Below are positions 7,399-15,519 of a DNA stretch of 64,000 nucleotides, in pieces. Source of the stretch: DATDFB01 sp035276475 (GTDB lineage Bacteria; Acidobacteriota; Thermoanaerobaculia; Gp7-AA8); assembly GCA_035276475.1 (NCBI GenBank), contig DATELQ010000055.1, positions 11,472-75,471 on the forward strand, written 5' to 3'. A program made the translations under genes and the position numbers. Below the pieces are notes generated by a model, which was not told the origin of the DNA, ran no database searches, and was given only the letters and a program-made list of their open reading frames with translations. Each line of letters begins with the position of its first letter. Position 1 is the stretch's first letter.

Positions 7399-9378
7399 AT
7401 GTACAGACGACCGGCAGTCGCGATCCTCTTCCTGATGCTGGCCTGGCCCGCCGCCGCCGAGCCGCCGCGCCTCATTCCGCGCGCGCTTCTCCTCGGCAAT
7501 CCCGACCGCTTCTCGCCGCGCCTCTCGCCCGACGGAAAGTCGCTCGCCTGGATCGCGCCGGATGACAAGGGCGTGCTGAACGTCTGGGCCGGCGCGCTCG
7601 ACGGCAGCGGCGCGAAGCTCGTCACGCACGAGCGGCGCCCGCTGTGGGAGTTCCAGTGGAGCGGCGACGGCACGCGCGTCCTGTTCCCCGAGGATGGCGA
7701 CGGCGACGAAGTGACCCACGTCTTCTGCGCCGACGTCGCCAGCGGAAACGTGCGCGACCTCACGCCCTTCCGCGGCGTGCGCGCGCAGAACATCATCGTC
7801 AGCGCCAGGAAGCCGAACGAGATCCTGGTCGGCCTCAACCTCCGCGACCGGCGCCTCTTCGACATGCACCGCGTCAACCTCGAGACCGGCGCCGTGACGC
7901 TCGAGGCCACGAATCCCGGCGACGTCAGCTCCTGGACGGTCGACGGGAACTTCGTGATCCGCGCCCTGACGGCGTACGACGCGAATGCGAACACCGTCGT
8001 GCGCGTCCGTGACAGCGCCACCGCGCCGTGGCGCGATCTCATCGTCATCCCGTTCGAGCGGGCCACGATCGCGGGACAGATCGCCATCGGCAGCCTCGTG
8101 GCCGGCTTCGCGCCCGGCGGCAAGAGTCTCTACGTGGCCTCGACGCTCCACTCGAATACGGCGCGCCTCGAGCGCGTCGATGCCGCGACCGGCAAGACCC
8201 TCGAAGTCATCGCTGAGGATCCGAACGCCGACGTCGACGAGGCTTGGCCGCTCGCGTATCCCGCCGTGATGCTCAACCCGCGTACCGGCGCGATCGAAGC
8301 CGTGCGTTTCAACTACCTCGAGCCGAAGTGGCGCTTCGCCGGCGACGCCATCGCCGCGGAGATGCAGCGCATCGAACGCGAGACCGACGGCTACGCCAAA
8401 GTCATCGACCGCGACACCGCCGACCGGCGCTGGCTCATCGCCTCGCATTCGGCCGCGCGGCCTGACTGGTACTACCTCTACGACCGTCCCTCCAAGACGC
8501 TGACGAAGCTCTTCACCACCAAGCCGGAGCTCCTCGGCTACACGCTCGCCAAGCCGAAGCCGCTCCTCATCACCGCGCGCGACGGCATGCAACTGGTCAG
8601 CTACCTGACCCTCCCGCCCGGGAGCGACGGCCGCAACCTCCCCCTCATCGTCTACCCGCACGGCGGACCTTGGGAGCGGGACTCGATGTACTGGAACGTC
8701 GAGCTGCAGTTTTATGCGAATCGCGGCTATGCGGTGCTGCAGGTCAACTACCGCGGCTCCACAGGCCTCGGCATCCAGTACTACAACGCCGGCAACGGCC
8801 AGCTCGGGCGCGGCATGAACGAGGATCTCTACGACGCCGTGCGCTGGGCCGTGGCCCAGGGCATCGCCGACCCGAAGCGCATCGCCATGCGCGGCGACTC
8901 GATGGGCGGCTACGCCACGTTGCGCGCGATCACGACGCATCCGGAGATGTTCGCGTGCGCGGTCGTCGGAGTGGGCCCGAGCGACGTGAAGGCGCTGATG
9001 TCCTCGTTTCCCAAGTACTGGGTCGCGGCAACGAATCGCTGGATCCGCCGCATCGGCGACGTCATTCACGACGAGAAACTGAACCGCTCGATCTCGCCGC
9101 TTTACGACGCCGCCAAGATCACCATGCCGCTTTTCGTCCAGGCCGGAGGCAACGATCCGCGCGTGAAGCTCGAACAATCCGATTGGATCGTGAAGGCCGT
9201 GCGCGATGCCGGGCATCCGGTCACGTACGTGGTGTATCCCGACGAAGGGCACGGCATCGACCGCACGGAGAACGCGATCGACCTCTACGCCCGCCTCGAC
9301 CCGTTCCTCGCCCAATGCTTAGGCGGCCGCTTCGAGCCCTTCGTCAAAGTCGAGGGGACGTCCGCGGAGGTTCGATGA
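7399..9378 (+). CDS. S9 family prolyl-oligopeptidase-like serine peptidase, exported
   Basis: This is a 659-residue secreted peptidase with a signal peptide (MYRRPAVAILFLMLAWPAAA). An N-terminal WD40-like beta-propeller spans about residues 30-390 and a C-terminal alpha/beta-hydrolase domain about 400-655. The nucleophile is Ser501 in GDSMGGYAT, with a likely Asp in GGNDPRV and His in DEGHGID. It probably trims peptides in the periplasm, like dipeptidyl or acylaminoacyl peptidases. ATG 7399 is chosen over the longer frame because the signal peptide begins there and a TACTTT box precedes it by seven bases. Its stop directly abuts that of miaB. Confidence 0.92.
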   Translation: MYRRPAVAILFLMLAWPAAAEPPRLIPRALLLGNPDRFSPRLSPDGKSLAWIAPDDKGVLNVWAGALDGSGAKLVTHERRPLWEFQWSGDGTRVLFPEDGDGDEVTHVFCADVASGNVRDLTPFRGVRAQNIIVSARKPNEILVGLNLRDRRLFDMHRVNLETGAVTLEATNPGDVSSWTVDGNFVIRALTAYDANANTVVRVRDSATAPWRDLIVIPFERATIAGQIAIGSLVAGFAPGGKSLYVASTLHSNTARLERVDAATGKTLEVIAEDPNADVDEAWPLAYPAVMLNPRTGAIEAVRFNYLEPKWRFAGDAIAAEMQRIERETDGYAKVIDRDTADRRWLIASHSAARPDWYYLYDRPSKTLTKLFTTKPELLGYTLAKPKPLLITARDGMQLVSYLTLPPGSDGRNLPLIVYPHGGPWERDSMYWNVELQFYANRGYAVLQVNYRGSTGLGIQYYNAGNGQLGRGMNEDLYDAVRWAVAQGIADPKRIAMRGDSMGGYATLRAITTHPEMFACAVVGVGPSDVKALMSSFPKYWVAATNRWIRRIGDVIHDEKLNRSISPLYDAAKITMPLFVQAGGNDPRVKLEQSDWIVKAVRDAGHPVTYVVYPDEGHGIDRTENAIDLYARLDPFLAQCLGGRFEPFVKVEGTSAEVR

Positions 9379-10671
9379 TCAGGCCACCGCTTCGCCGCGC
9401 AACGTGTGGTGCTGGGCCTGATCGATGCGCACGCCCAGCAGGCTCCCGGGCGCGGGGGCATGGCCGGCGACGAAGTTGACGACGAAGTTGTCGTCCGTGC
9501 GTCCGGCGAACATGGCCGGGTCGTTCCGGCTCGGCCCTTCCACGAGCACGGGGAGCACGCGCCCGCGGTACGACTCCAACCGCTCGCGCTTGATGCGCTC
9601 GTGCAGGTCGAAGAGGCGCGTCAGGCGCTCCGAGGCGACCGCGTCGTCGACCGGCGATCCGAGCTTCAGCGACGGCGTGCCCGGCCGCGGCGAATACTTG
9701 AACGCGAAGAGCGACCCGTAGCGGATCTCCTCGATGAGCGAGAGCGTCGCTTCGAAGTCCTCCTCCGTCTCGCCGGGGAAGCCGACGATGACGTCGGTCG
9801 AGAAATGAATCTCCGGAATCGCTGCGCGGATGCGCGCGATCGTCTCGACGTACTTTTCGCGCGTGTACAAGCGCTTCATCCGCCGCAGCACCCGCGATGA
9901 GCCCGACTGCACCGGCAGGTGCAGATAGCGCGAGATGTTCGCGTGGTCGCGCATCGCCGCGATCATGGAGTCGTTGACCTCGGCGGGATGCGAGGTCATG
10001 AAGCGCAACCGGGCCACGCCGTCGATCTCGGCGACCGCGGCGAGGAGCGCGCCGAAGTCGCGGCCGCTGACGGGGCAGCGGTAGGCGTTGACGGTCTGCC
10101 CGAGGAGCTCGATCTCCACCCGCCCGCTCGCCCGCACCTCGGAAAGCACATCGTCGAAGGGGCGCGAGACCTCGCGGCCGCGCGTCGTCGGCACGATGCA
10201 GAACGTGCAGTTCTTGTTGCAGCCTTCGATGATCGTCACCTGCGCTTTCGTGGCCGAGGGGCGGTCGAGCGCGAGGTAGTCGTAGCGGCGGTCGTCGGGG
10301 AAGTCGACCGCCACGCGCTTGCTGCCGCCGAGCACCTCGTCGAGATAGCCGACGTTGCCCGGGCCCATGACGAAGTCGACCCACGGCGCGCGCTCGCGGA
10401 TGCGCTCCCCTTCCTGCTGGGCCACGCAGCCGCAGACGCCGATCTGCAGCGCGCCGCGCTCCTGCTTGAGCTCGCGCAGCTCGCCGAGGCGGGAGAAGAC
10501 CTTGTGCTCCGACTTCTCGCGGATCGAGCAAGTGTTGAGGAGTATGAGCCCGGCCTCGCGCTCGTCCTCGACGCGGCGCCAGCCGCGCAGCTTGAGCGCG
10601 CCGGAGAGGCGCTGGCTGTCGAGATCGTTCATCTGACAGCCCCAGGTTTCGATGAAGTAGGTTTGGGACAT
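9379..10671 (-). CDS. miaB: tRNA-2-methylthio-N6-dimethylallyladenosine synthase MiaB
   Basis: This radical-SAM methylthiotransferase adds the 2-methylthio group to i6A37 of tRNAs reading codons that start with U. The 430-residue protein has the three auxiliary cluster cysteines at 12, 48 and 82, the radical-SAM CNKNCTFC motif at 151-158 (cluster Cys 151, 155, 158) and a C-terminal TRAM domain (about 368-428). MiaB rather than RimO or MtaB is inferred from the GCQMND start and the TTRGREVSRP motif. The gap to the upstream gene is filled by a 7-base-phased hairpin ending one base before the ATG, so no Shine-Dalgarno sequence is present. Confidence 0.95.
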   Translation of the reverse strand: MSQTYFIETWGCQMNDLDSQRLSGALKLRGWRRVEDEREAGLILLNTCSIREKSEHKVFSRLGELRELKQERGALQIGVCGCVAQQEGERIRERAPWVDFVMGPGNVGYLDEVLGGSKRVAVDFPDDRRYDYLALDRPSATKAQVTIIEGCNKNCTFCIVPTTRGREVSRPFDDVLSEVRASGRVEIELLGQTVNAYRCPVSGRDFGALLAAVAEIDGVARLRFMTSHPAEVNDSMIAAMRDHANISRYLHLPVQSGSSRVLRRMKRLYTREKYVETIARIRAAIPEIHFSTDVIVGFPGETEEDFEATLSLIEEIRYGSLFAFKYSPRPGTPSLKLGSPVDDAVASERLTRLFDLHERIKRERLESYRGRVLPVLVEGPSRNDPAMFAGRTDDNFVVNFVAGHAPAPGSLLGVRIDQAQHHTLRGEAVA

Positions 10672-10734
10672 GTTCTTGGTTCTTAGTTCTTAGTTCTTGG
10701 TTTGACGAACTAAGAACCAAGAACTAAGAACTAA
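10672..10734. repeat. heptamer-phased hairpin between the coiled-coil gene and miaB
   Basis: Four units of GTTCTT(G/A) at 10672-10699, one spacer unit, then four inverted units GAAC(T/C)AA at 10707-10734; left and right arms are in the same 7-base phase. The element runs from the base before the miaB start codon to the TAG stop of the upstream gene (10731-10733), which it contributes. It can fold into a hairpin with arms of about 28 bases. Confidence 0.85.
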
Positions 10735-11174
10735 TCGCCAAGCGCTTTCAACGCGTCCTTCGCGCTGTTCCATTCTTTCCTGGCCGCGTCGAGCTGAGTT
10801 TTCGTCCCCATGAACCGCGCCACCAGCACCGTATCGCGGCGGTCGAGGTCCGATTCCTCGTAATAGGCGAGCTCCAGGCTGCGCACTTGCGCCTCCAGGC
10901 CGGCCACCTTCTTCTCCGCCTCGTCGACGCGCTTCTGCGCGGCGGCGCGCGCTTTGCGCAGCTCCTCGAGCTTCTCGCTCATTGTCTTCGTGGCGGGTGC
11001 CGCTGCGGTGGACGGCGGCGGCGCCGCTGCCGACGGCAGTGCATTTTTCTTCACATCGTCGTTTGTGATCACCTTCCCCGAGGGTTTGCGGGGACCGCCG
11101 GCGGCCTTCGCGGCCTTCACCAGCGCGGAGTCCTCCTGCGGCATCGCCAGCATCGCTAGCAGAATCCAGATCAT
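10731..11174 (-). CDS. hypothetical exported coiled-coil protein
   Basis: This 147-residue protein has a short hydrophobic N-terminus (MIWILLAMLAM) that could be a signal peptide. A low-complexity Ala/Pro stretch spans about residues 45-63, then a charged coiled coil about 68-110 (EKLEELRKARAAAQKRVDEA). No known domain was recognised. ATG 11174 overlaps the cupin stop as ATGA, placing it last but one in the manX-ptsH-ptsI-cupin-miaB chain. Its stop codon lies in a heptamer-phased hairpin. A periplasmic structural role is only a guess. Confidence 0.75.
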   Translation of the reverse strand: MIWILLAMLAMPQEDSALVKAAKAAGGPRKPSGKVITNDDVKKNALPSAAAPPPSTAAAPATKTMSEKLEELRKARAAAQKRVDEAEKKVAGLEAQVRSLELAYYEESDLDRRDTVLVARFMGTKTQLDAARKEWNSAKDALKALGD

Positions 11175-11548
11175 GGCGCCGATGTCCCCTCGCGTCCGTA
11201 GCGATCCTCGAGGCGCACGACGTCGTCGAGCTCCGGCGTCGACACCTCGGCCACGTCCGTGTCTTCGACCGCCTCCATCCGATGGATCAGGAGCGGCGGG
11301 ATATGAAACGCCTCCCCTGCCCGGAGCGCGATCTCGCGGCGGTCGCCGTTCGACTCGACCGTCAGCTTCAGCTCCCCGCGCAGCACATACAGCGTCTCTT
11401 CCTTGCGGTTGTGGTACTGCAGCGAAAGGCACTCGCCGCGATTGACGTGCAGGATCTTGCCGGCGTAGCGGTCGCACTTGGCGAAGATGAGCTCATAGCC
11501 CCACGGCTTCGGCACGCGCTTCACCTCCGTCGGCTCGAACCAGTTCAT
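11171..11548 (-). CDS. cupin, mannose-6-phosphate isomerase-like
   Basis: The 125-residue single cupin domain resembles the C-terminal half of type II phosphomannose isomerase/GDP-mannose pyrophosphorylase. WGYELIFAKCDRYAGKILHV is followed by metal-ligand candidates in LQYHNRKEETLYVLRGE (His, Glu) and HIPPLLIHRMEA (His). It may isomerise or bind a sugar phosphate, but standalone family members are poorly characterised. ATG 11548 overlaps the ptsI stop by four bases (ATGA) and the stop overlaps the next gene likewise. The tight coupling to ptsI makes a link with sugar-phosphate status attractive but unproven. Confidence 0.82.
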   Translation of the reverse strand: MNWFEPTEVKRVPKPWGYELIFAKCDRYAGKILHVNRGECLSLQYHNRKEETLYVLRGELKLTVESNGDRREIALRAGEAFHIPPLLIHRMEAVEDTDVAEVSTPELDDVVRLEDRYGREGTSAP

Positions 11549-13371
11549 ACGCCCTTCTGGACGAGCCCCTCGGGGAAGCTTTTCGCGACGCTCTCGATCA
11601 CGAATTCTTCGATCTCCTGCGCCGTCCGTTTCGTGAGCGCCGTGTCGGCGATCTTCTTGGCGTCGCGGTAGCGCGCCGTCCGGATGACGTTCTTGATCAC
11701 CGGCACGGACGATGGGTTCATCGAGAACGTCTCCAGTCCGAGGCCGAGGAGGACGATCGCGTAGATCGGATCGGCGGCCATCTCGCCGCACATCGACACC
11801 GGAATCCCTGCCTTTTTCCCCGCGTCGATCACCCCTTTGATCAGGCGCAGCAGAGCCGGGTGCAGCGGCTCGTAGAGATAGCTGACGTTCTCGTTCGAGC
11901 GGTCGATGGCCAGCGAGTATTGGATCAAGTCGTTCGTGCCGATGGCGAAGAAGTCGGCCTCCTGCGCCAGGATGTCGGCAATGACGGCGGCCGACGGCAC
12001 CTCGACCATGATCCCGACTTTGAGGTCCGGCTTGTACGGCAGCCCGTCGGCGTCGAGCTCGGACTTCAGCTCGCGGAGCAGCGTCTTCACCTGCCGCAGC
12101 TCCTGCACGCCGGAGACGAGCGGGAACATGATGCGCAGGTCGCCGTACACCGACGCGCGCAGGAGCGCGCGGAGCTGCTGCTTGAACATGTCGCGCTTCT
12201 TCATGCAGAGGCGCAGGCCGCGCAGACCGAGGACGGGATTGTCTTCCCGCGTGCCGATGACTTCGCGGGCGAGCTTCTTGCCGCCGAGGTCGAAGGTGCG
12301 GATGACGCAGGCGCGGGGCGCGCACGACTCGACGAGGCTCCGGTAGAGCTGGAAGTGCTCGTCCTCGGTCGGCAGCACCGGCGACTTGGAGATGTAAAGG
12401 AACTCGGATCGATAGAGCCCGATCCCCTCGGCGCCGAAACGGATGGCGTCCTTCAGCTCCTCGACGAGCTCGATGTTCGCCTGCAGCGTGATGCGCCGGT
12501 CGTCCTTCGTCACCGCGGCGAGGTCGCGATTCTCGAGGAGGCGCCGCTCCTGCTCGAGGTGGCGGATGACGCGCGACTGGTACTCCGCGATCATCGCCTG
12601 CGTCGGGTTGACGATGATCGTCCCTTCGTAGCCGTCGACGATGATCATCTCTTCGTTGTCGATGATCTTCGTGAGGCGCGGGACGCCGATGACCGCCGGC
12701 ATGAAGAGCGACTTGGCGATGATGGAGGTGTGCGACGTGCGCCCGCCGGTCTCGCTGGCGAAGCCGACGATGGGCCGGCGGTTGAAGTGGATGGTGTCGG
12801 ACGGGGTGAGGTCGTCGGCGAGGATGACGACGTCGTGCTTGATCTCGCTCAGGTCGTGGTGGGCGATGCCCTGCAGGTTCTTGAGCACGCGGTCGGCGAC
12901 GTCTTTGACGTCGGCAACGCGCTCTCTCAAATAGACATCGTCGAAGCTGGCGAAGCGCGCCTGCAGCTCTTCCTGCACCTCGGCCACGGCCCACTCGGCG
13001 TTGACCTGCTCGTCCTCGATCTTCGCCTTGACCTTGTCGGCGAACGACGGGTCGGTGACGATCATGGCGTGCGCTTCGAAGATCTGCGCGTACTCGTCGC
13101 CCATGGAGCGGCTGACTTTGTGCTTGAGGTCGAGGAGCTCGTCGCGCGTTTTTTCCAGCGAGGAGTGGAAGCGGCCGACTTCGTCCTCGACTTCTTCGTC
13201 ACGGATGGGCACGCGGTACACCGAGGCCTCGCGCTTCTCGATGATGACGGCGCGGCCGATGGCAATGCCGGGCGAGACGCCGATGCCCTTGTAGGTGCGG
13301 ACGTCGCGGCGCGCCGCGGCCAAAGAGCGTTGCAGAGTGTCGCTGGTCACTGGCGACATTCTACGCGTCAC
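11545..13371 (-). CDS. ptsI: phosphoenolpyruvate-protein phosphotransferase (PTS enzyme I)
   Basis: Enzyme I takes phosphate from PEP and passes it to HPr. The 608-residue protein is complete: N-terminal HPr-binding domain, phosphohistidine loop GGRTSHTSIIAKSL near residue 195, and the C-terminal PEP-binding TIM barrel with EGIGLYRSEFL, VPLVSGVQELR-type and GTNDLIQYSLA motifs. GTG 13371 overlaps the ptsH stop as GTGA; an ATG at 13359 is an alternative start. No sugar permease (EIIB/EIIC/EIID) lies nearby, so the phosphate chain probably serves regulation. Confidence 0.96.
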   Translation of the reverse strand: MTRRMSPVTSDTLQRSLAAARRDVRTYKGIGVSPGIAIGRAVIIEKREASVYRVPIRDEEVEDEVGRFHSSLEKTRDELLDLKHKVSRSMGDEYAQIFEAHAMIVTDPSFADKVKAKIEDEQVNAEWAVAEVQEELQARFASFDDVYLRERVADVKDVADRVLKNLQGIAHHDLSEIKHDVVILADDLTPSDTIHFNRRPIVGFASETGGRTSHTSIIAKSLFMPAVIGVPRLTKIIDNEEMIIVDGYEGTIIVNPTQAMIAEYQSRVIRHLEQERRLLENRDLAAVTKDDRRITLQANIELVEELKDAIRFGAEGIGLYRSEFLYISKSPVLPTEDEHFQLYRSLVESCAPRACVIRTFDLGGKKLAREVIGTREDNPVLGLRGLRLCMKKRDMFKQQLRALLRASVYGDLRIMFPLVSGVQELRQVKTLLRELKSELDADGLPYKPDLKVGIMVEVPSAAVIADILAQEADFFAIGTNDLIQYSLAIDRSNENVSYLYEPLHPALLRLIKGVIDAGKKAGIPVSMCGEMAADPIYAIVLLGLGLETFSMNPSSVPVIKNVIRTARYRDAKKIADTALTKRTAQEIEEFVIESVAKSFPEGLVQKGV

Positions 13372-13637
13372 TCGGCTTCATCGAATTTCGCGTCGATCAA
13401 CTGCTGGAGCGCGGCCACGGCGTCGGCCTCGTCGGGGCCGTTCGCCTTCACGGTGATGACCGAGCCTTTGCCGGCCGCAAGAAGAAGGATGCCGAGGATC
13501 GATTTGCCGTCGACCTCCTCGTCGCCTTTGCGGATCTTGATGTCGGACGCGAAGCGCGCCGCGACGTGGACGAGCTTCGCCGCCGCGCGCGCATGGAGGC
13601 CGAGCTTGTTCTTGATCTCGAAGTCCCGCTCGATCAA
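13368..13637 (-). CDS. ptsH: phosphocarrier protein HPr
   Basis: HPr is the 89-residue phosphate shuttle between enzyme I and EIIA. Both regulatory residues are present: catalytic His15 in GLHARAAAKLV and Ser46 in DGKSILGIL, the site phosphorylated by HprK, whose gene is in this window at 15516. The TTG start at 13637 overlaps the manX stop (TTGA), and the frame gives the usual MIERDFEIKNKLGLHAR N-terminus. Both phosphorylation sites imply two layers of control, by PEP through PtsI and by ATP or pyrophosphate through HprK. Confidence 0.96.
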   Translation of the reverse strand: MIERDFEIKNKLGLHARAAAKLVHVAARFASDIKIRKGDEEVDGKSILGILLLAAGKGSVITVKANGPDEADAVAALQQLIDAKFDEAE

Positions 13638-14065
13638 CCGCTCACTCCTGCGCGGCGCTCGCCGGTGGCGGCGAGGAGGTCGGAGGCGACGCGGATGGCC
13701 TTCGAGCCCTTTTCGCTGATGACGTGCGCGAGCGTGGCCAGGTCGTGGGCGTCCTGGGCCATGGTGGCGAACTTGACGATCATCGGCAGGTTGACGCCGG
13801 TGACGATCTCGACGCGGTCTTTCTCGAGGAACGAGAGGCTGATGTTGCTCGGCGTGCCGCCGAACATGTCGGTGAAGATGATGACGCCGTGGACGTCGCC
13901 CAAGCGCTCCAGCGCCTGGCGGATCTTCTCGCGGGCCTCGTCGACGGAGTCAGTCCACTCCAGCGGCACAGCCTCGACGACGCCGACGTTCGTTTCGATC
14001 TTGCGCGCGGCGTTGAGCAGCTCGTAGGCGAGCTGGCCGTGCGTGACGATGAGCGCTCCGATCAC
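13634..14065 (-). CDS. PTS EIIA component, mannose family
   Basis: The 143-residue EIIA-Man domain has catalytic His9 in IGALIVTHGQLAYELL and the conserved ITDMFGGTPSN-like segment (FTDMFGGTPSNISLS). GTG 14065 was chosen because the family begins MIGALIVTHG and a GGAGGG ribosome site lies four bases upstream. With no EIIB, EIIC or EIID nearby, it is likely a terminal phosphate acceptor or regulator. It starts the chain manX-ptsH-ptsI-cupin and is divergent from lepB, 50 bases apart. Confidence 0.93.
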   Translation of the reverse strand: MIGALIVTHGQLAYELLNAARKIETNVGVVEAVPLEWTDSVDEAREKIRQALERLGDVHGVIIFTDMFGGTPSNISLSFLEKDRVEIVTGVNLPMIVKFATMAQDAHDLATLAHVISEKGSKAIRVASDLLAATGERRAGVSG

Positions 14066-14103
14066 GGACCCTCCGTTGACGGGGCGCATGATAGCAGCCC
14101 GGC

Positions 14104-14109
14104 TAGAAT
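14104..14109 (+). promoter_or_regulatory. -10 box of lepB (leaderless)
   Basis: TAGAAT ends six bases before the lepB GTG and no ribosome site is present, so transcription probably starts at or next to the start codon. The divergent manX transcript has a TATCAT at 14093-14088 and a normal ribosome site. Confidence 0.5.
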
Positions 14110-14115
14110 GGCCGG

Positions 14116-14649
14116 GTGAAGCGGGTCCTGGCGTTGGTGGCAACGGTGGTGTTGGTCGTGGCGTGGTGGGTGCTCGTGCCGCGGTACGGGTTGCGGTCGT
14201 TCCGCATTCCGACCGTGTCGATGGCGCCGGCGTTGCCGATGGGCTGCTACGTGCTCGTCCATCCGACGAAGGACGTGCACGTCGGGGAAATTGCCGTCTT
14301 TCGCCACGATCCGAAAACGATGCTTGCGAAGCGGCTCGTGGCCGGTCCGGGCGACACGGTCGAGATCCGCGACAAAAAGCTGATCGTGAACGGCCGCGAA
14401 GTCAGCGAGCCCTACGTCACGTATGAAGATCCGATGGTCTATCCGAAGCAGCCGGCATTGCCGGAGCCATACGCTTCGCGCGATCAATTCGGCCCCTATC
14501 GCGTGCCGGCGGACGCGTACTTCACCCTCGGCGACAATCGCGACCGCTCGTCGGACTCGCGCTATTGGGGAGCCGTGAGCCGTAACGATGTCCTCGGTCG
14601 CGTCGTGTACGTCGTGACGGCCAACGGTGGCATGCACCGCCCGCGCTGA
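14116..14649 (+). CDS. lepB: signal peptidase I
   Basis: This inner-membrane serine/lysine peptidase removes signal peptides from exported proteins. The 177-residue protein has one N-terminal membrane segment (residues about 3-20), the nucleophile Ser35 in IPTVSMAPALPMG, general base Lys72 in MLAKRLVAGPGD, and the GDNRDRSSDSRYWG box near the C-terminus. It is short compared with the E. coli enzyme but similar to Gram-positive SipS types. The start is a GTG at 14116 giving MKRVLALVATVVL. It lies alone on the plus strand between two leftward operons. Confidence 0.94.
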   Translation: MKRVLALVATVVLVVAWWVLVPRYGLRSFRIPTVSMAPALPMGCYVLVHPTKDVHVGEIAVFRHDPKTMLAKRLVAGPGDTVEIRDKKLIVNGREVSEPYVTYEDPMVYPKQPALPEPYASRDQFGPYRVPADAYFTLGDNRDRSSDSRYWGAVSRNDVLGRVVYVVTANGGMHRPR

Positions 14650-14652
14650 GCC

Positions 14653-15519
14653 TCACCGCTTGTAGTCGCGGTGCACGATCTCCACCGCGTACCCCTTTGC
14701 CGCCAGGTCCGCCCCCAGCCGCTGCGCGACGGCCACGCTGCGGTGGCGGCCGCCGGTGCAGCCGACGCCGATCGTCAGGTAGCTCTTCATCTCCTTCTGA
14801 TACCCCGGCAGGAGGTACGTTATGAAGTCGAGGAGCTTGGCGTAGAACGTCTCGTACTCCGGCTGCCGCTTCAGGTAGTCGACGACCTCGGCGTCGAGCC
14901 CGGTCTTCGGCCGCAGCTCGTCGATGAAGTGGGGATTCGGGAGGAAGCGGACGTCGAAAAGGAGGTCGATGTTGTACGGCGTGGAGTGCTTGAAGCCGAA
15001 GCTGATCAGCGTCACGAGCATCTGCGGCGTGCTGCCCGGCAGGTTGAAGCGCTTGACGACTTCGGCCTTCAGCTCGTGCACGGAGAACTGCGAGGTGTCG
15101 AGGACGAAGTCCGCCAGCGACTTGACCTCCGTCAGCGCCGCGCGCTCGCTTTGAATCGCCTCGGCCACCGGCAGCTCTTTGCCGAGCGGGTGCGGGCGCC
15201 GCGTCTCCGAGTAGCGCCGCGCCAGCACTTCGTCGCTCGCCTCCAGGAAAATGAGGGCGACGTTCGGCACGAGCTTGCGGATGCGCTCGCGGTAGAAGGT
15301 CGGGAAGACGCGCGCGAAGTCGTGCGTGCGGACGTCGACGACGATGCCGACGCGCGTGGCGTTCTCGTGCGTGCCGACCTCGTCGAGGAACGGCTCGATC
15401 AACTCGATCGGCAGGTTGTCGACGCAGTAAAACCCGAGGTCCTCGAGCGTCGACTGCACGTAGCTTTTGCCGGAGCCGGAGAGACCGGTGATGACGACGA
15501 GATACTCGGGCCGCTTCAT
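14653..15519 (-). CDS. rapZ: RNase adapter protein RapZ
   Basis: RapZ binds nucleotides and, in E. coli, targets the GlmZ sRNA to RNase E to control amino-sugar synthesis; homologues elsewhere have less clear roles. The 288-residue protein has Walker A GLSGSGKS at 12-19, a Walker B-like VVDVRTHDF segment and the C-terminal GVGCTGGRHRSVAVAQRL motif. ATG 15519 overlaps the hprK stop as ATGA. Linkage to hprK, PTS proteins and rpoN is a classic arrangement in many diderm bacteria. Confidence 0.95.
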   Translation of the reverse strand: MKRPEYLVVITGLSGSGKSYVQSTLEDLGFYCVDNLPIELIEPFLDEVGTHENATRVGIVVDVRTHDFARVFPTFYRERIRKLVPNVALIFLEASDEVLARRYSETRRPHPLGKELPVAEAIQSERAALTEVKSLADFVLDTSQFSVHELKAEVVKRFNLPGSTPQMLVTLISFGFKHSTPYNIDLLFDVRFLPNPHFIDELRPKTGLDAEVVDYLKRQPEYETFYAKLLDFITYLLPGYQKEMKSYLTIGVGCTGGRHRSVAVAQRLGADLAAKGYAVEIVHRDYKR

